This document shows positions 1-6,548 of a stretch of 9,656 nt of DNA, in pieces. Source of the stretch: an uncultured Eubacteriales bacterium (lineage in GTDB: Bacteria > Bacillota > Clostridia > Christensenellales > Pumilibacteraceae); NCBI GenBank assembly GCA_900553005.1, contig USBU01000030.1, positions 1 to 9,656 on the forward strand. Reading direction: 5' to 3'. Numbering within the stretch: the stretch's first letter is position 1; each line of letters begins with the position of its first letter. The notes beneath the pieces are model-generated. The model was not told the origin of the DNA. It ran no database searches and saw only the letters and a program-made list of their open reading frames with translations. The translations under genes were made by a program, and so were the position numbers.

Positions 1-46
1 AGATGTAGCTCCGTCTCGTGGGCTCGGAGATGTGTATAAGAGACAG
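1..46. other. Nextera i7 sequencing adapter (artefact)
   Basis: Synthetic sequence, not genomic. Bases 13-46 are the Nextera transposase read-2 adapter, ending in the 19-bp mosaic end AGATGTGTATAAGAGACAG at 28-46. Bases 5-12 (GTAGCTCC) sit where the i7 index belongs, and bases 1-4 (AGAT) match the end of the P7 oligo. Genomic sequence starts at about 47. The same block recurs inverted at the right end. Confidence 0.98.
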
Positions 47-747
47 GTACGGAGCGGCTTGCCGCCGCGGTCAAGGCGGCGGGAATAGAGCCTTTGGCTC
101 ATCTTACCTGTCTTGGCAGCGGCGCGGCGGAAATAGACGGCGTTCTTAAAAGGCTGAAGGAGCTGGGCGTAACTAACGTTATGGCCTTGCGGGGCGACAG
201 AATCGACGGAGTTGCGGACGGCGATTTCAAGTACGCGTCCGAGCTTGCCGCTCATATAAAAAGCGCGTACCCTGAGTTTAACGTTGCCGGCGCGTGTTAT
301 CCGGAGGGACACGTGGAGGCTGAAAGCCGTTACGAGGACATTAAAAATCTGCGCAAAAAGGTGGAAGCGGGCGTGACGCACCTCAATTCCCAGCTGTTTT
401 TCGACAATGAGGATTTTTTTGAATTCACTGAGCTTCTTTCGCTGGCCGGCATTGACGTGCCCGTTCAGGCGGGAATTATGCCCGTAGTCAGACTGAAGCA
501 GGTTGACAGAATAATCTCTTTGGCCGGCGTTAAAATTCCGTCCCGGCTGTCGCGGCTGCTTTCAAGATACGGATCCGACGCGGAGGCGCTTGCCGATGCC
601 GGAATCGCTTACGCTACAGAGCAGATTGCCGACCTGATTGCGGGCGGCGTGCGCGGCATTCACGTTTACGTAATGAATAACGTAGAGGTCGCCGCAAGAA
701 TTACGGAAAACGTGCGCTCTATGCTCAATCGCGTAAACAACGACTGA
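47..747 (+). CDS. metF: Methylenetetrahydrofolate reductase MetF, 5' partial
   Basis: MetF reduces 5,10-methylene-THF to 5-methyl-THF using a flavin; it is a cytoplasmic TIM-barrel enzyme supplying methyl groups to methionine synthase. The first complete codon is at 49, and about 232 residues remain. Visible MetF motifs, counted from that codon, are AHLTC (17-21), MALRGD (Asp of the LRGD loop), CYPEGH, the SQLFFDNE segment (Gln and Phe of the substrate site) and GIMPV. The order and spacing match E. coli MetF, by comparison from memory. Roughly 60-70 N-terminal residues, including the catalytic Glu of the FEFFPP segment, are missing because the contig ends in adapter. The TTG at 94 is inside the gene and is not a start. 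The stop is 3 nt before the MetH activation gene, so the two are surely co-transcribed. Identity is very secure. Confidence 0.95.
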
Positions 748-750
748 CGT

Positions 751-1344
751 ATGAAAATTTCTTTTGCTGAAGCTTTAAGATATGCCGGCGTTAAAAGCCT
801 TGACGACGAGGCGCTCAAACGGCTTATGGAGCGGGCTGTCGCCGACGCGGAAAGACTGGCGGAGCCGAGGAGCCGGGCAAGGGTTTTCGATATCCGGCGA
901 ATATCCGGCGGCGTTGTGCTGGGCGGCGCGCTGCTTACCGGCAGATCTGCGCAAAAGCTGTTGGCGGACTGCGATCGCGCGGCGCTTGTTACGGTTACTG
1001 CCGGTCATGCTCTGGACGCGGAAATAAGGAGGCTTGCCGCCGTCGATATGGCAATGGCGGTTGCTCTGGACGCGGCGGGGACTGCGGCCGTTGAATCGGC
1101 CGCGGACGAGGCGGAGGTTTTGCTTAGGTCGGAATTGAAGGGAGCGGAGCTTACTCCGCGTTTTTCGCCGGGTTACGGAGATATGCCTCTTTCCTTCGGT
1201 CGGAATATAATAAAGCTGACGGAAGCGGAGCGTTATCTGGGCGTCACGTTGACCGAATCCGACACGCTGCTGCCATCTAAATCCGTTACGGCGGTTATAG
1301 GTATAAAAGGAGGAAATTCCGAGAAAACGGGGGAATCGTTATGA
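751..1344 (+). CDS. Stand-alone methionine synthase activation-domain protein
   Basis: This 197-aa protein matches the C-terminal reactivation domain of cobalamin-dependent MetH, here as a separate polypeptide. In the family this domain binds SAM and helps reductively methylate inactive cob(II)alamin. The SAM-site signature is visible as R137-F-S-P-G141-Y142, with the same R-xxx-G-Y spacing as in E. coli MetH. LTES at 167-170 and a PSKSV segment near 175 correspond to the LTES...WP...SVSG region. The middle is an Ala-rich helical stretch (about 75-125). Stand-alone versions are known in Clostridia and Thermotoga. The ATG lies 3 nt after the metF stop without a clear SD, suggesting translational coupling. 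The gene ends in an ATGA overlap with metH, which lacks this very domain, so the two probably work as partners. The last ten or so residues are a hydrophilic tail. Confidence 0.9.
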   Translation: MKISFAEALRYAGVKSLDDEALKRLMERAVADAERLAEPRSRARVFDIRRISGGVVLGGALLTGRSAQKLLADCDRAALVTVTAGHALDAEIRRLAAVDMAMAVALDAAGTAAVESAADEAEVLLRSELKGAELTPRFSPGYGDMPLSFGRNIIKLTEAERYLGVTLTESDTLLPSKSVTAVIGIKGGNSEKTGESL

Positions 1345-3770
1345 AAAAAAGTTTTTACGACGTACTTAAATCCGACGTGCCGGTAATTATGGACGGAGCC
1401 ATGGGTACCGAGTTGTTTGCGCGCGGTCTAGCCGTGGGAGAAAACCCCGAGCTTAAGAACGTAACCGATCCAAATCTCGTCAGGTCGGTGCACGCAGATT
1501 ACGCGGCGGCCGGCGCGGAAATAATTTATACCAATACTTTCGGTGCAAATTCCGAAAAGCTGCCGGATGGAGCAAGCTCGGATAAAATCATCCGTATCGC
1601 GGTCGAAAACGCTCGCGCGGCGGCAAAGGACGCTTTAATTGCTTTGGATATCGGGCCTGTAGGACGGCTGACGGAGCCTGCCGGCACGCTTAAATTCGAC
1701 GAAGCATACGATATTTTCCGCTGTCAGGCCGTCGCAGGAGAAAAGGCCGGCTGCGATCTTGTCGCGCTGGAGACGTTTTCATCACTGCAGGAGCTTCGCG
1801 CGGCGGTGCTCGCAGTCAAGGAAAATACCGCGCTTCCGGTGCTTGCAACAATGACGTTTGAGGAAAACGGCAGAACCTTTACGGGGACGCCGCCCTCGGC
1901 GTTTGCGCTGACTATCGGCGGATTGGGCGCGGACGCGCTGGGCGTAAACTGCTCGCGCGGGCCCAAGGCTTTGCTGGAGGTGCTGCGGGAAATAGAAGTT
2001 TATACGGATTTACCCGTCGTTGCCAAGCCTAATGCCGGATTGCCGGACAGCTTCGGACGCTACGATTTAAATGCGGAGGAATTTGCCGTACAGTGCGTTA
2101 AGCTTGTCGAATCGGGCGTCAAGCTGATAGGCGGTTGCTGCGGTACGTCTCCCGCGTATATTGCCGCGCTCAGCAGCGCGCTGAAAGGGGTAAAGGTAGG
2201 CAGTCGGGCCAAGCGCGTAAAAGCTTTAGCGTTGTGCTCGGACAGAAAAACGGTGCTTGCGGACAGACCTTTGATTGTGGGAGAACGGCTGAACCCTACT
2301 GGTAAAAAGCAGCTGAAGGAAGCGTATTTATCAGGAGATACCGGCTATGTGACCGCTCGCGCGGCAGAGCAGGAGGAGGCAGGTGCGTCGCTGCTGGACG
2401 TCAATACCGGCGTGCCCGGCGCCGACGAGGCCGAGTTGATGAAAACCGCCGTTACGGCGGTCAACGGCGTCAGCGGACTGCCGCTTTCAATCGATTCGTC
2501 TGATCCCGCGGCTCTCGAGGCGGGGCTTCGCGCGTTTCCCGGTAAGGCGCTTGTCAATTCGGTCAACGGCGAGGAGGAGTCGCTCAAGACCGTTCTGCCC
2601 GTCGTAAAAAAATACGGCGCCGCGGTAATAGGGCTTTGCCTTGACGAAAAGGGCGTGCCGGCGTCCTCCGGCCGCAGAGTAGAAATCGCAGCAAAAATTA
2701 TTGCCGCTGCCGAAAAGGCCGGTATCTCGCGCGAAAATATCGTCATAGACTGTCTTACTCTTACCGTCAGCGCGGAGCAGGCTCAGGCCGCGGAAACTCT
2801 TTCCGCAGTAAGCGAGGTTAAGCGGCGTTTCGGAGTTAAAACGGCTTTAGGGGTTTCAAACGTTTCGTTCGGCCTGCCGGACAGGGACAGGATCAGCTCG
2901 GCTTTTCTTATCGGAGCGTTGGGCGCGGGCCTTGATTTTGCCATTATGAATCCCAATTCGGCGGCAATGGCTTACGCTTTTCGCGCCTACATGGTACTGT
3001 CGGGGTTCGATAAGGGCGCGGCTGAATATATTTCGGCTTGCACGGATGCGGATAAAGCCGCGTCGCTGGGACTAACGGCTTTTTCGCCGGCTGATAAAAC
3101 GTCCTCGGCTGAAGAAAAGTCCGGCCCGGACGGCGAAAAAAACAGATTTACAAGGCTGATAATCAAGGGTATCGGCAGCGTCGGAGCGGAGACCGCCGAG
3201 TTGTTGAAGGCTTATCCGCCCCTGGAGGTGGTAAACGGATTTCTTATTCCCGCTCTCGACGAGGCGGGCAGACTTTTCGAGGCGGGAAAGCTGTATCTTC
3301 CTCAGCTGATCGCCGCTGCCGAAGCGGCCAAGCTCGGCTTTGCCGAGGTTAAGCGCGTGATCGAGGCAAACGGAGAAAAGGGAATATCCAAAGGCACGAT
3401 AGTTCTGGCTACGGTAAAGGGAGACGTGCACGACATAGGTAAAAATATAGTCAAGGTAGTTTTGGAAAATTACGGATATCGCGTTCTGGATTTAGGCAAA
3501 AACGCGGAAATCGACGCGGTGGCAGACGCTGTGGTTAAAAACGATATAAAACTTTTGGGTTTAAGCGCGCTTATGACGACGACTGTCGTAAATATGGAAA
3601 AGACTATCAAGGCGGTAAGGGCGGCCGCTCCGGATTGTAAAATTATGGTGGGCGGCGCGGTTCTGACGCAGGCTTACGCTCAAAAAATCGGAGCGGACTA
3701 TTACGCCAAGGACGCAAACGCTTCCGTGCGCATAGCAAAGGAAGTATTTGCATCCTTTGACAACGCATAA
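1341..3770 (+). CDS. metH: Cobalamin-dependent methionine synthase MetH, lacking the activation domain
   Basis: Transfers a methyl group from 5-methyl-THF to homocysteine through enzyme-bound cobalamin. The 809 residues hold four modules. The homocysteine domain (about 1-285) has MDGAMGTE at 17-24 and zinc ligands C204 (NCS), C266 and C267 (GGCCGT). The pterin domain (about 305-565) has ERLNPTGKK at 315-323, a DVNTG segment and NSVNGE. A charged linker (about 583-600) follows. The cap domain (about 602-680) has the LFEAGKLYLPQL helix region. The B12 domain (about 683-805) has D695-V-H697-D-I-G700, the DxHxxG motif whose His is the lower cobalt ligand. E. coli MetH is about 1,227 residues; the missing C-terminal domain is supplied by the preceding gene, which overlaps this one by 4 nt. 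A weak GGGGGA at 1329-1334 is the nearest SD. All key residues are intact. Identity is very secure. Confidence 0.97.
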   Translation: MKKSFYDVLKSDVPVIMDGAMGTELFARGLAVGENPELKNVTDPNLVRSVHADYAAAGAEIIYTNTFGANSEKLPDGASSDKIIRIAVENARAAAKDALIALDIGPVGRLTEPAGTLKFDEAYDIFRCQAVAGEKAGCDLVALETFSSLQELRAAVLAVKENTALPVLATMTFEENGRTFTGTPPSAFALTIGGLGADALGVNCSRGPKALLEVLREIEVYTDLPVVAKPNAGLPDSFGRYDLNAEEFAVQCVKLVESGVKLIGGCCGTSPAYIAALSSALKGVKVGSRAKRVKALALCSDRKTVLADRPLIVGERLNPTGKKQLKEAYLSGDTGYVTARAAEQEEAGASLLDVNTGVPGADEAELMKTAVTAVNGVSGLPLSIDSSDPAALEAGLRAFPGKALVNSVNGEEESLKTVLPVVKKYGAAVIGLCLDEKGVPASSGRRVEIAAKIIAAAEKAGISRENIVIDCLTLTVSAEQAQAAETLSAVSEVKRRFGVKTALGVSNVSFGLPDRDRISSAFLIGALGAGLDFAIMNPNSAAMAYAFRAYMVLSGFDKGAAEYISACTDADKAASLGLTAFSPADKTSSAEEKSGPDGEKNRFTRLIIKGIGSVGAETAELLKAYPPLEVVNGFLIPALDEAGRLFEAGKLYLPQLIAAAEAAKLGFAEVKRVIEANGEKGISKGTIVLATVKGDVHDIGKNIVKVVLENYGYRVLDLGKNAEIDAVADAVVKNDIKLLGLSALMTTTVVNMEKTIKAVRAAAPDCKIMVGGAVLTQAYAQKIGADYYAKDANASVRIAKEVFASFDNA

Positions 3771-3777
3771 TTTTTTT

Positions 3778-3781
3778 GGAG
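3778..3781 (+). promoter_or_regulatory. Ribosome binding site for the EEP gene
   Basis: GGAG lies 9 nt before the ATG at 3791. An in-frame TTG at 3776 would overlap this site and has no SD of its own, so the ATG at 3791 is the preferred start. Confidence 0.65.
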
Positions 3782-3790
3782 AATAATATT

Positions 3791-4921
3791 ATGAAAGCAA
3801 TTATGCTCGCGCTTAAAATTTTTGCGGCGGCGCTGACCGCTATAGTGCTCGTAGTCGGAGGTTACGTGCTGTACGTGGTTCTTCAGTACAGCCGTATCGA
3901 GGATTATATTTCTCTTGAGGTACAAGGAGAGGCGACCGCGGACGTATCCGATAAGGATAGCTTTAAAATTCTGACGTATAATATAGGCTTCGGCGCGTAT
4001 TCGACCGACTTTTCGTTTTTTATGGACAGCGGCGCCATGAAGGACGGAAGCAAAGTTTACGGTACTGGCTCAAAGGCCGCAGACAAGACTGTCGCGGAAA
4101 GAAATACGGCGGGAGCGTTGGGCGTGGCCGCAGCTGCAGACGCGGATTTTGTTTTTCTGCAGGAAACAGATGTAAAATCCACCCGTGCGCGCGGCGTCAA
4201 TCAGCTTGCGGCGGCGTCAAATTCTTTTCCTTCCTACGCATACGTTTATGCGGAAAATTTCCATTCGGCATATCTGTTCTATCCGCTTTCCGATCCTCAC
4301 GGAAAGACAAACGCGGGCATCGTCACTATGTCGAGATACGGGATAGACGAGTCCGTGCGCCGTTCTTTTCCGGTCGATAACGGTTTTCCGACTAAATTTT
4401 TTGACCTGGACAGATGTTTTTCGGTGTCGCGCATAAATCTTTCCGGCAGCAGAGCGGGCAGACAGCTGGTGCTGATAAACGTTCATCTTTCCGCTTACGA
4501 CAAGGGCGGGACTATCCGTGCAAAGCAGCTTGCCATGCTCAACAAGGTCCTTGAAGCGGAACGCGCCGTCGGCAATTACGTCGTGGCCGGCGGGGATTTT
4601 AATCACGATATAGCTTATTCTGCGGCGGCAGCTTTGGGAAAGGACAGCTTGACTCTGTTTGACAGCGAGCAAACGGTGCCCGAATGGGTATATCGTATTA
4701 CCGACGAGGATATTGCAGACGGTTATTCGTTTGCCGCTGCGGTAAATGCGCCTACCTGCCGCAGCACGGATATGCCGTATGTTCAGGGAGTCAATTATAC
4801 GGTGGTCATAGACGGCTTTATCGTTTCCAACAATATACGCGTCGACGGTACGGAAAATATCGATACGGGATTTCAGTATTCCGACCATAATCCGGCCGTT
4901 TTGAATTTTACGCTTTTATAA
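3791..4921 (+). CDS. Membrane-anchored endonuclease/exonuclease/phosphatase (EEP) family protein
   Basis: A 376-aa protein with one N-terminal hydrophobic segment (about 7-32) and no clear lipobox, followed by an EEP-fold domain expected outside the membrane. The EEP catalytic landmarks appear in family order: N64 (TYNIG), E125 (LQETD), H232 (NVHLS), D269 and N271 (GGDFN), D341 (VIDGF) and S364-D365-H366 (YSDHNPAV). The active site is therefore complete and probably uses Mg2+ to cleave phosphodiester or phosphate-ester bonds. The family includes DNases, sphingomyelinases and inositol phosphatases; the sequence alone does not pick one. Only 20 nt separate it from metH and no convincing terminator lies between, so read-through from the methionine operon is likely. 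A functional link with methionine synthesis is not evident. The family call is secure; the substrate is unknown. Confidence 0.87.
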   Translation: MKAIMLALKIFAAALTAIVLVVGGYVLYVVLQYSRIEDYISLEVQGEATADVSDKDSFKILTYNIGFGAYSTDFSFFMDSGAMKDGSKVYGTGSKAADKTVAERNTAGALGVAAAADADFVFLQETDVKSTRARGVNQLAAASNSFPSYAYVYAENFHSAYLFYPLSDPHGKTNAGIVTMSRYGIDESVRRSFPVDNGFPTKFFDLDRCFSVSRINLSGSRAGRQLVLINVHLSAYDKGGTIRAKQLAMLNKVLEAERAVGNYVVAGGDFNHDIAYSAAAALGKDSLTLFDSEQTVPEWVYRITDEDIADGYSFAAAVNAPTCRSTDMPYVQGVNYTVVIDGFIVSNNIRVDGTENIDTGFQYSDHNPAVLNFTLL

Positions 4922-4950
4922 TCGTTATTCGCTTTGCATAAAGCGTAAAA
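4906..4950. repeat. 11-bp perfect inverted repeat at the EEP/lipoprotein junction
   Basis: TTTTACGCTTT (4906-4916) is the exact reverse complement of AAAGCGTAAAA (4940-4950), with a 23-nt loop. The left arm covers the last codons of the EEP gene; the right arm lies within the spacer of the candidate promoter of the lipoprotein gene. A competing small hairpin, GCTTT (4931-4935) with AAAGC (4940-4944), shares the right arm. No T-tract follows the stem directly, so it is not a standard terminator. It could be an operator or an mRNA structure. Confidence 0.6.
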
Positions 4951-4961
4951 TATAGTATAAT
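4933..4961 (+). promoter_or_regulatory. Candidate sigma-A promoter of the lipoprotein gene
   Basis: TTTGCA (4933-4938, four of six matches to TTGACA) is followed after 17 bp by TATAAT (4956-4961), a perfect -10 hexamer. The start of transcription would fall near 4968, almost on the SD, giving a leader of only about 10 nt. That short leader is the main reason for doubt. Confidence 0.4.
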
Positions 4962-4966
4962 TTTTC

Positions 4967-4973
4967 AGGTGAG
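4967..4973 (+). promoter_or_regulatory. Ribosome binding site deciding the lipoprotein start
   Basis: AGGTGAG lies 4 nt before the ATG at 4978. The in-frame GTG at 4969 is part of this SD-like motif and so is an unlikely start. Confidence 0.6.
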
Positions 4974-4977
4974 AGCG

Positions 4978-5595
4978 ATGAAAAAACGTTTTGTAATGAT
5001 TTTGGCGCTATTGGTTGCGTATGTTGCGGTTTTTGCCGCGGCAGGCTGTACGGACGCAGACAAAAACGCGGAGGTTTCTTTTTCAGAAAACTATTTCGTT
5101 ACCTACTCTGACCGCAGCGGCCGTATCCTGATAGCAGCGCGTTACGGAGACGAATTTTACGTCAAGCGTTCAGAAGCGATTCCCAATACTTATACCGAAA
5201 AGGCCTATTATCCGGTTGACGGCGGCTGGCAGGTGTATATCAAAAACGGAGAAAGGTGGAATTCATACGGTACGGAGGACAGCCTTGACGACGCTTTGGC
5301 GGATATTCTGGGGCCTGTCGTCGAGGGTATGAAAAATATAAATTCGGGCTCTGCAGAAAAGACCGGCAAAACCAGCGCGGAGTTGGCTTCGGGTAATTTT
5401 AAGGGCAAAAATGCTTCCGAATATCTTGAAAAGTCAACGGGCAACACCTATTGGGTGCTGGACGCTTACGGTATCATTTATCTTACTTATTCGGAAAGCG
5501 ACAGTTTTACTCTTGCCGAATATTATCCGTCGCTTGATGAGCAGACTTTCCGCGCATATTGTATTCCCGACAGAGAAGAACTTATCGGCAATTAA
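4978..5595 (+). CDS. Putative lipoprotein of unknown function
   Basis: A 205-aa protein I do not recognise. It begins MKKR, followed by a hydrophobic stretch (5-22) and A-A-G-C24, an acceptable lipobox, so signal peptidase II cleavage and lipid attachment at C24 are expected. The -3 residue is Ala rather than the commoner Leu. The mature part has two beta-rich, aromatic segments (about 38-97 and 155-182), each with alternating Tyr/Val/Ile. They are joined by a polar, low-complexity Ser/Gly/Lys linker (about 119-146). No catalytic motif is visible. It follows the EEP gene by 56 nt with its own possible promoter, and precedes the GH43-like gene by 28 nt. It might be a small surface binding protein, but that is a guess. 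Confidence 0.75.
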   Translation: MKKRFVMILALLVAYVAVFAAAGCTDADKNAEVSFSENYFVTYSDRSGRILIAARYGDEFYVKRSEAIPNTYTEKAYYPVDGGWQVYIKNGERWNSYGTEDSLDDALADILGPVVEGMKNINSGSAEKTGKTSAELASGNFKGKNASEYLEKSTGNTYWVLDAYGIIYLTYSESDSFTLAEYYPSLDEQTFRAYCIPDREELIGN

Positions 5596-5614
5596 AAATA
5601 TTTTTATATATTAC

Positions 5615-5620
5615 GGAGGA
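5615..5620 (+). promoter_or_regulatory. Ribosome binding site of the GH43-like gene
   Basis: GGAGGA, 3 nt before the ATG at 5624. The same reading frame is open back to 5411 inside the lipoprotein gene, but only the ATG at 5624 has a strong SD and begins the recognisable domain. Confidence 0.8.
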
Positions 5621-5623
5621 TAT

Positions 5624-6505
5624 ATGTTAAAATTCAGCATCGATAACGGCAAGGGCGGCAATTTTGCCAAGGATCCCGCGGTAGTCAGATTTAACGGAAA
5701 ATATTATCTATATTTTTCGGCCATCAAGGACGGAAAGCTTGCGGTGGGTATCGCCGTGGGCGATACGCTTGATAATTTCGTTTTCAAGGATTATCTGGTG
5801 CCGGAAACTCCGGCGGAGACTAAGGAGGTGGGCGCGCCCGCTGCGATTGTTATAGGCGGCAAAGTTCATCTTTATTATCAGTCTTACGGCAACTGGGAAA
5901 CGGACGCAATAATGCATGCCGTGTCGGAAGACGGCGTCAATTTTATCAGGGATGAAAACAATCCCGTGTTTGCTCCTCACGGCGACTGGACGGTTGGACG
6001 CGCTATAGACGCCGACGTGGAAATTATGAACGGAAAGCTGTTTTTGTACGTAGCCACCCGGGATAAGACCATGAAAATCCAGAAAATAGCGGTTGCCGTA
6101 TCGGACAATGCGGAAAATCCGAAATTCGTTCAGGCTTACGACGGCGCTGTAATGGAGCCGGAGCTTCCCTTCGAGGGCGAGTGCATAGAAGCGCCTGCGG
6201 TAATAAACGAAAACGGCAGAATGTATATGTTTTACGCTGCGGCTTATAACTGTTCTCCCCAGACTGTGGGCGTTGCCGTGTCGGACGACGGTATAAAGTT
6301 TACGCGTCTTTTCGACAAGCCCTTTTTGGAGAACGGCAAGCCGGGCGAGTGGAACTGCGACGATACCGGTCATCCTTACGTATTCCGCGACGACGACGGA
6401 CAGGTTTATCTGTTCCATCAGGGCACATGCGATAAAGGCAAAAATTGGTATTTAAGCTACCGTAAGGTTAAATTTGAAAACGGTATGCCCTTGCTTGAGG
6501 ACTGA
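5624..6505 (+). CDS. Five-bladed beta-propeller glycosidase, GH43-like
   Basis: This 293-aa protein shows five similar units of about 45-60 residues, each pairing a P/D-x-V...G-K-x-Y-L-Y strand set with a VAVSDDG-x-x-F-type strand. The blades start near residues 16, 68, 127, 187 and 246. This is the layout of the GH43/GH32/GH117-type propeller. The expected acidic triad is in the right blades: D17 (AKDP, blade 1), D129 (AIDADV, blade 3, pKa modulator) and E189 (IEAP, blade 4, general acid). Family members cleave arabinose, xylose or related sugars from plant polysaccharide fragments. No signal peptide is present, so it probably acts in the cytoplasm on imported oligosaccharides. It is short for GH43, with no accessory domain. 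The lactonase gene starts 6 nt after its stop. The fold is fairly sure; the exact family and substrate are not. Confidence 0.75.
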   Translation: MLKFSIDNGKGGNFAKDPAVVRFNGKYYLYFSAIKDGKLAVGIAVGDTLDNFVFKDYLVPETPAETKEVGAPAAIVIGGKVHLYYQSYGNWETDAIMHAVSEDGVNFIRDENNPVFAPHGDWTVGRAIDADVEIMNGKLFLYVATRDKTMKIQKIAVAVSDNAENPKFVQAYDGAVMEPELPFEGECIEAPAVINENGRMYMFYAAAYNCSPQTVGVAVSDDGIKFTRLFDKPFLENGKPGEWNCDDTGHPYVFRDDDGQVYLFHQGTCDKGKNWYLSYRKVKFENGMPLLED

Positions 6506-6548
6506 CGCGCAGTGAGCCGCGCGTTTATTGCGTCGTCCGCAGACGACG
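6505..6548 (+). promoter_or_regulatory. Two tandem hairpins covering the lactonase start codon
   Basis: Hairpin 1 pairs ACGCGC (6505-6510) with GCGCGT (6519-6524); its 8-nt loop holds the GTG start at 6512. Hairpin 2 pairs CGTCGTC (6531-6537) with GACGACG (6542-6548) around a CGCA loop. The only SD-like bases are GAGG at 6497-6500, 11 nt before the start and inside the previous gene. The arrangement would favour translation by ribosomes finishing the GH43-like gene at 6505. The structure is seen; the role is inferred. Confidence 0.45.

Noticed and set aside
1..46. Terminal inverted repeat with Tn5-like mosaic end, as for a mobile element
   Set aside because: It matches library adapter plus index exactly, and there is no transposase or cargo pattern in the window.
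94..747. metF starting at the TTG at 94
   Set aside because: The frame stays open and matches MetF upstream to the adapter at 46; the gene is 5'-truncated and the TTG is an internal Leu codon.
2445..2461. ACCGCCGT/ACGGCGGT palindrome in metH, and a GCGGCCG/CGGCCGC hairpin at 1084-1103
   Set aside because: Short, in Ala/Val-coding stretches with GC-rich codons; expected by codon choice.
2345..2746. Minus-strand 133-aa open frame (and similar frames within metH)
   Set aside because: Antisense to the conserved pterin domain of metH; no independent support.
3736..3777. Terminator after metH: CAAAGGA/TCCTTTG hairpin and seven T residues
   Set aside because: The T-tract begins 11 nt after the stem, the stem is AT-rich and lies in the coding region, and the T-run is adjacent to the next gene's SD. 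At best it is a weak terminator.
4217..4888. Minus-strand 223-aa open frame
   Set aside because: Antisense to the EEP gene, whose catalytic motifs are all intact on the + strand; no SD or recognisable motif on the minus strand.
5411..5623. N-terminal extension of the GH43-like gene overlapping the lipoprotein gene
   Set aside because: It would overlap the lipoprotein by 185 nt, has no SD, and its translation does not resemble the propeller; GGAGGA points to 5624.
5708..6418. Minus-strand 236-aa open frame
   Set aside because: Antisense shadow of the GH43-like gene; the + strand shows clear blade periodicity and catalytic acids.
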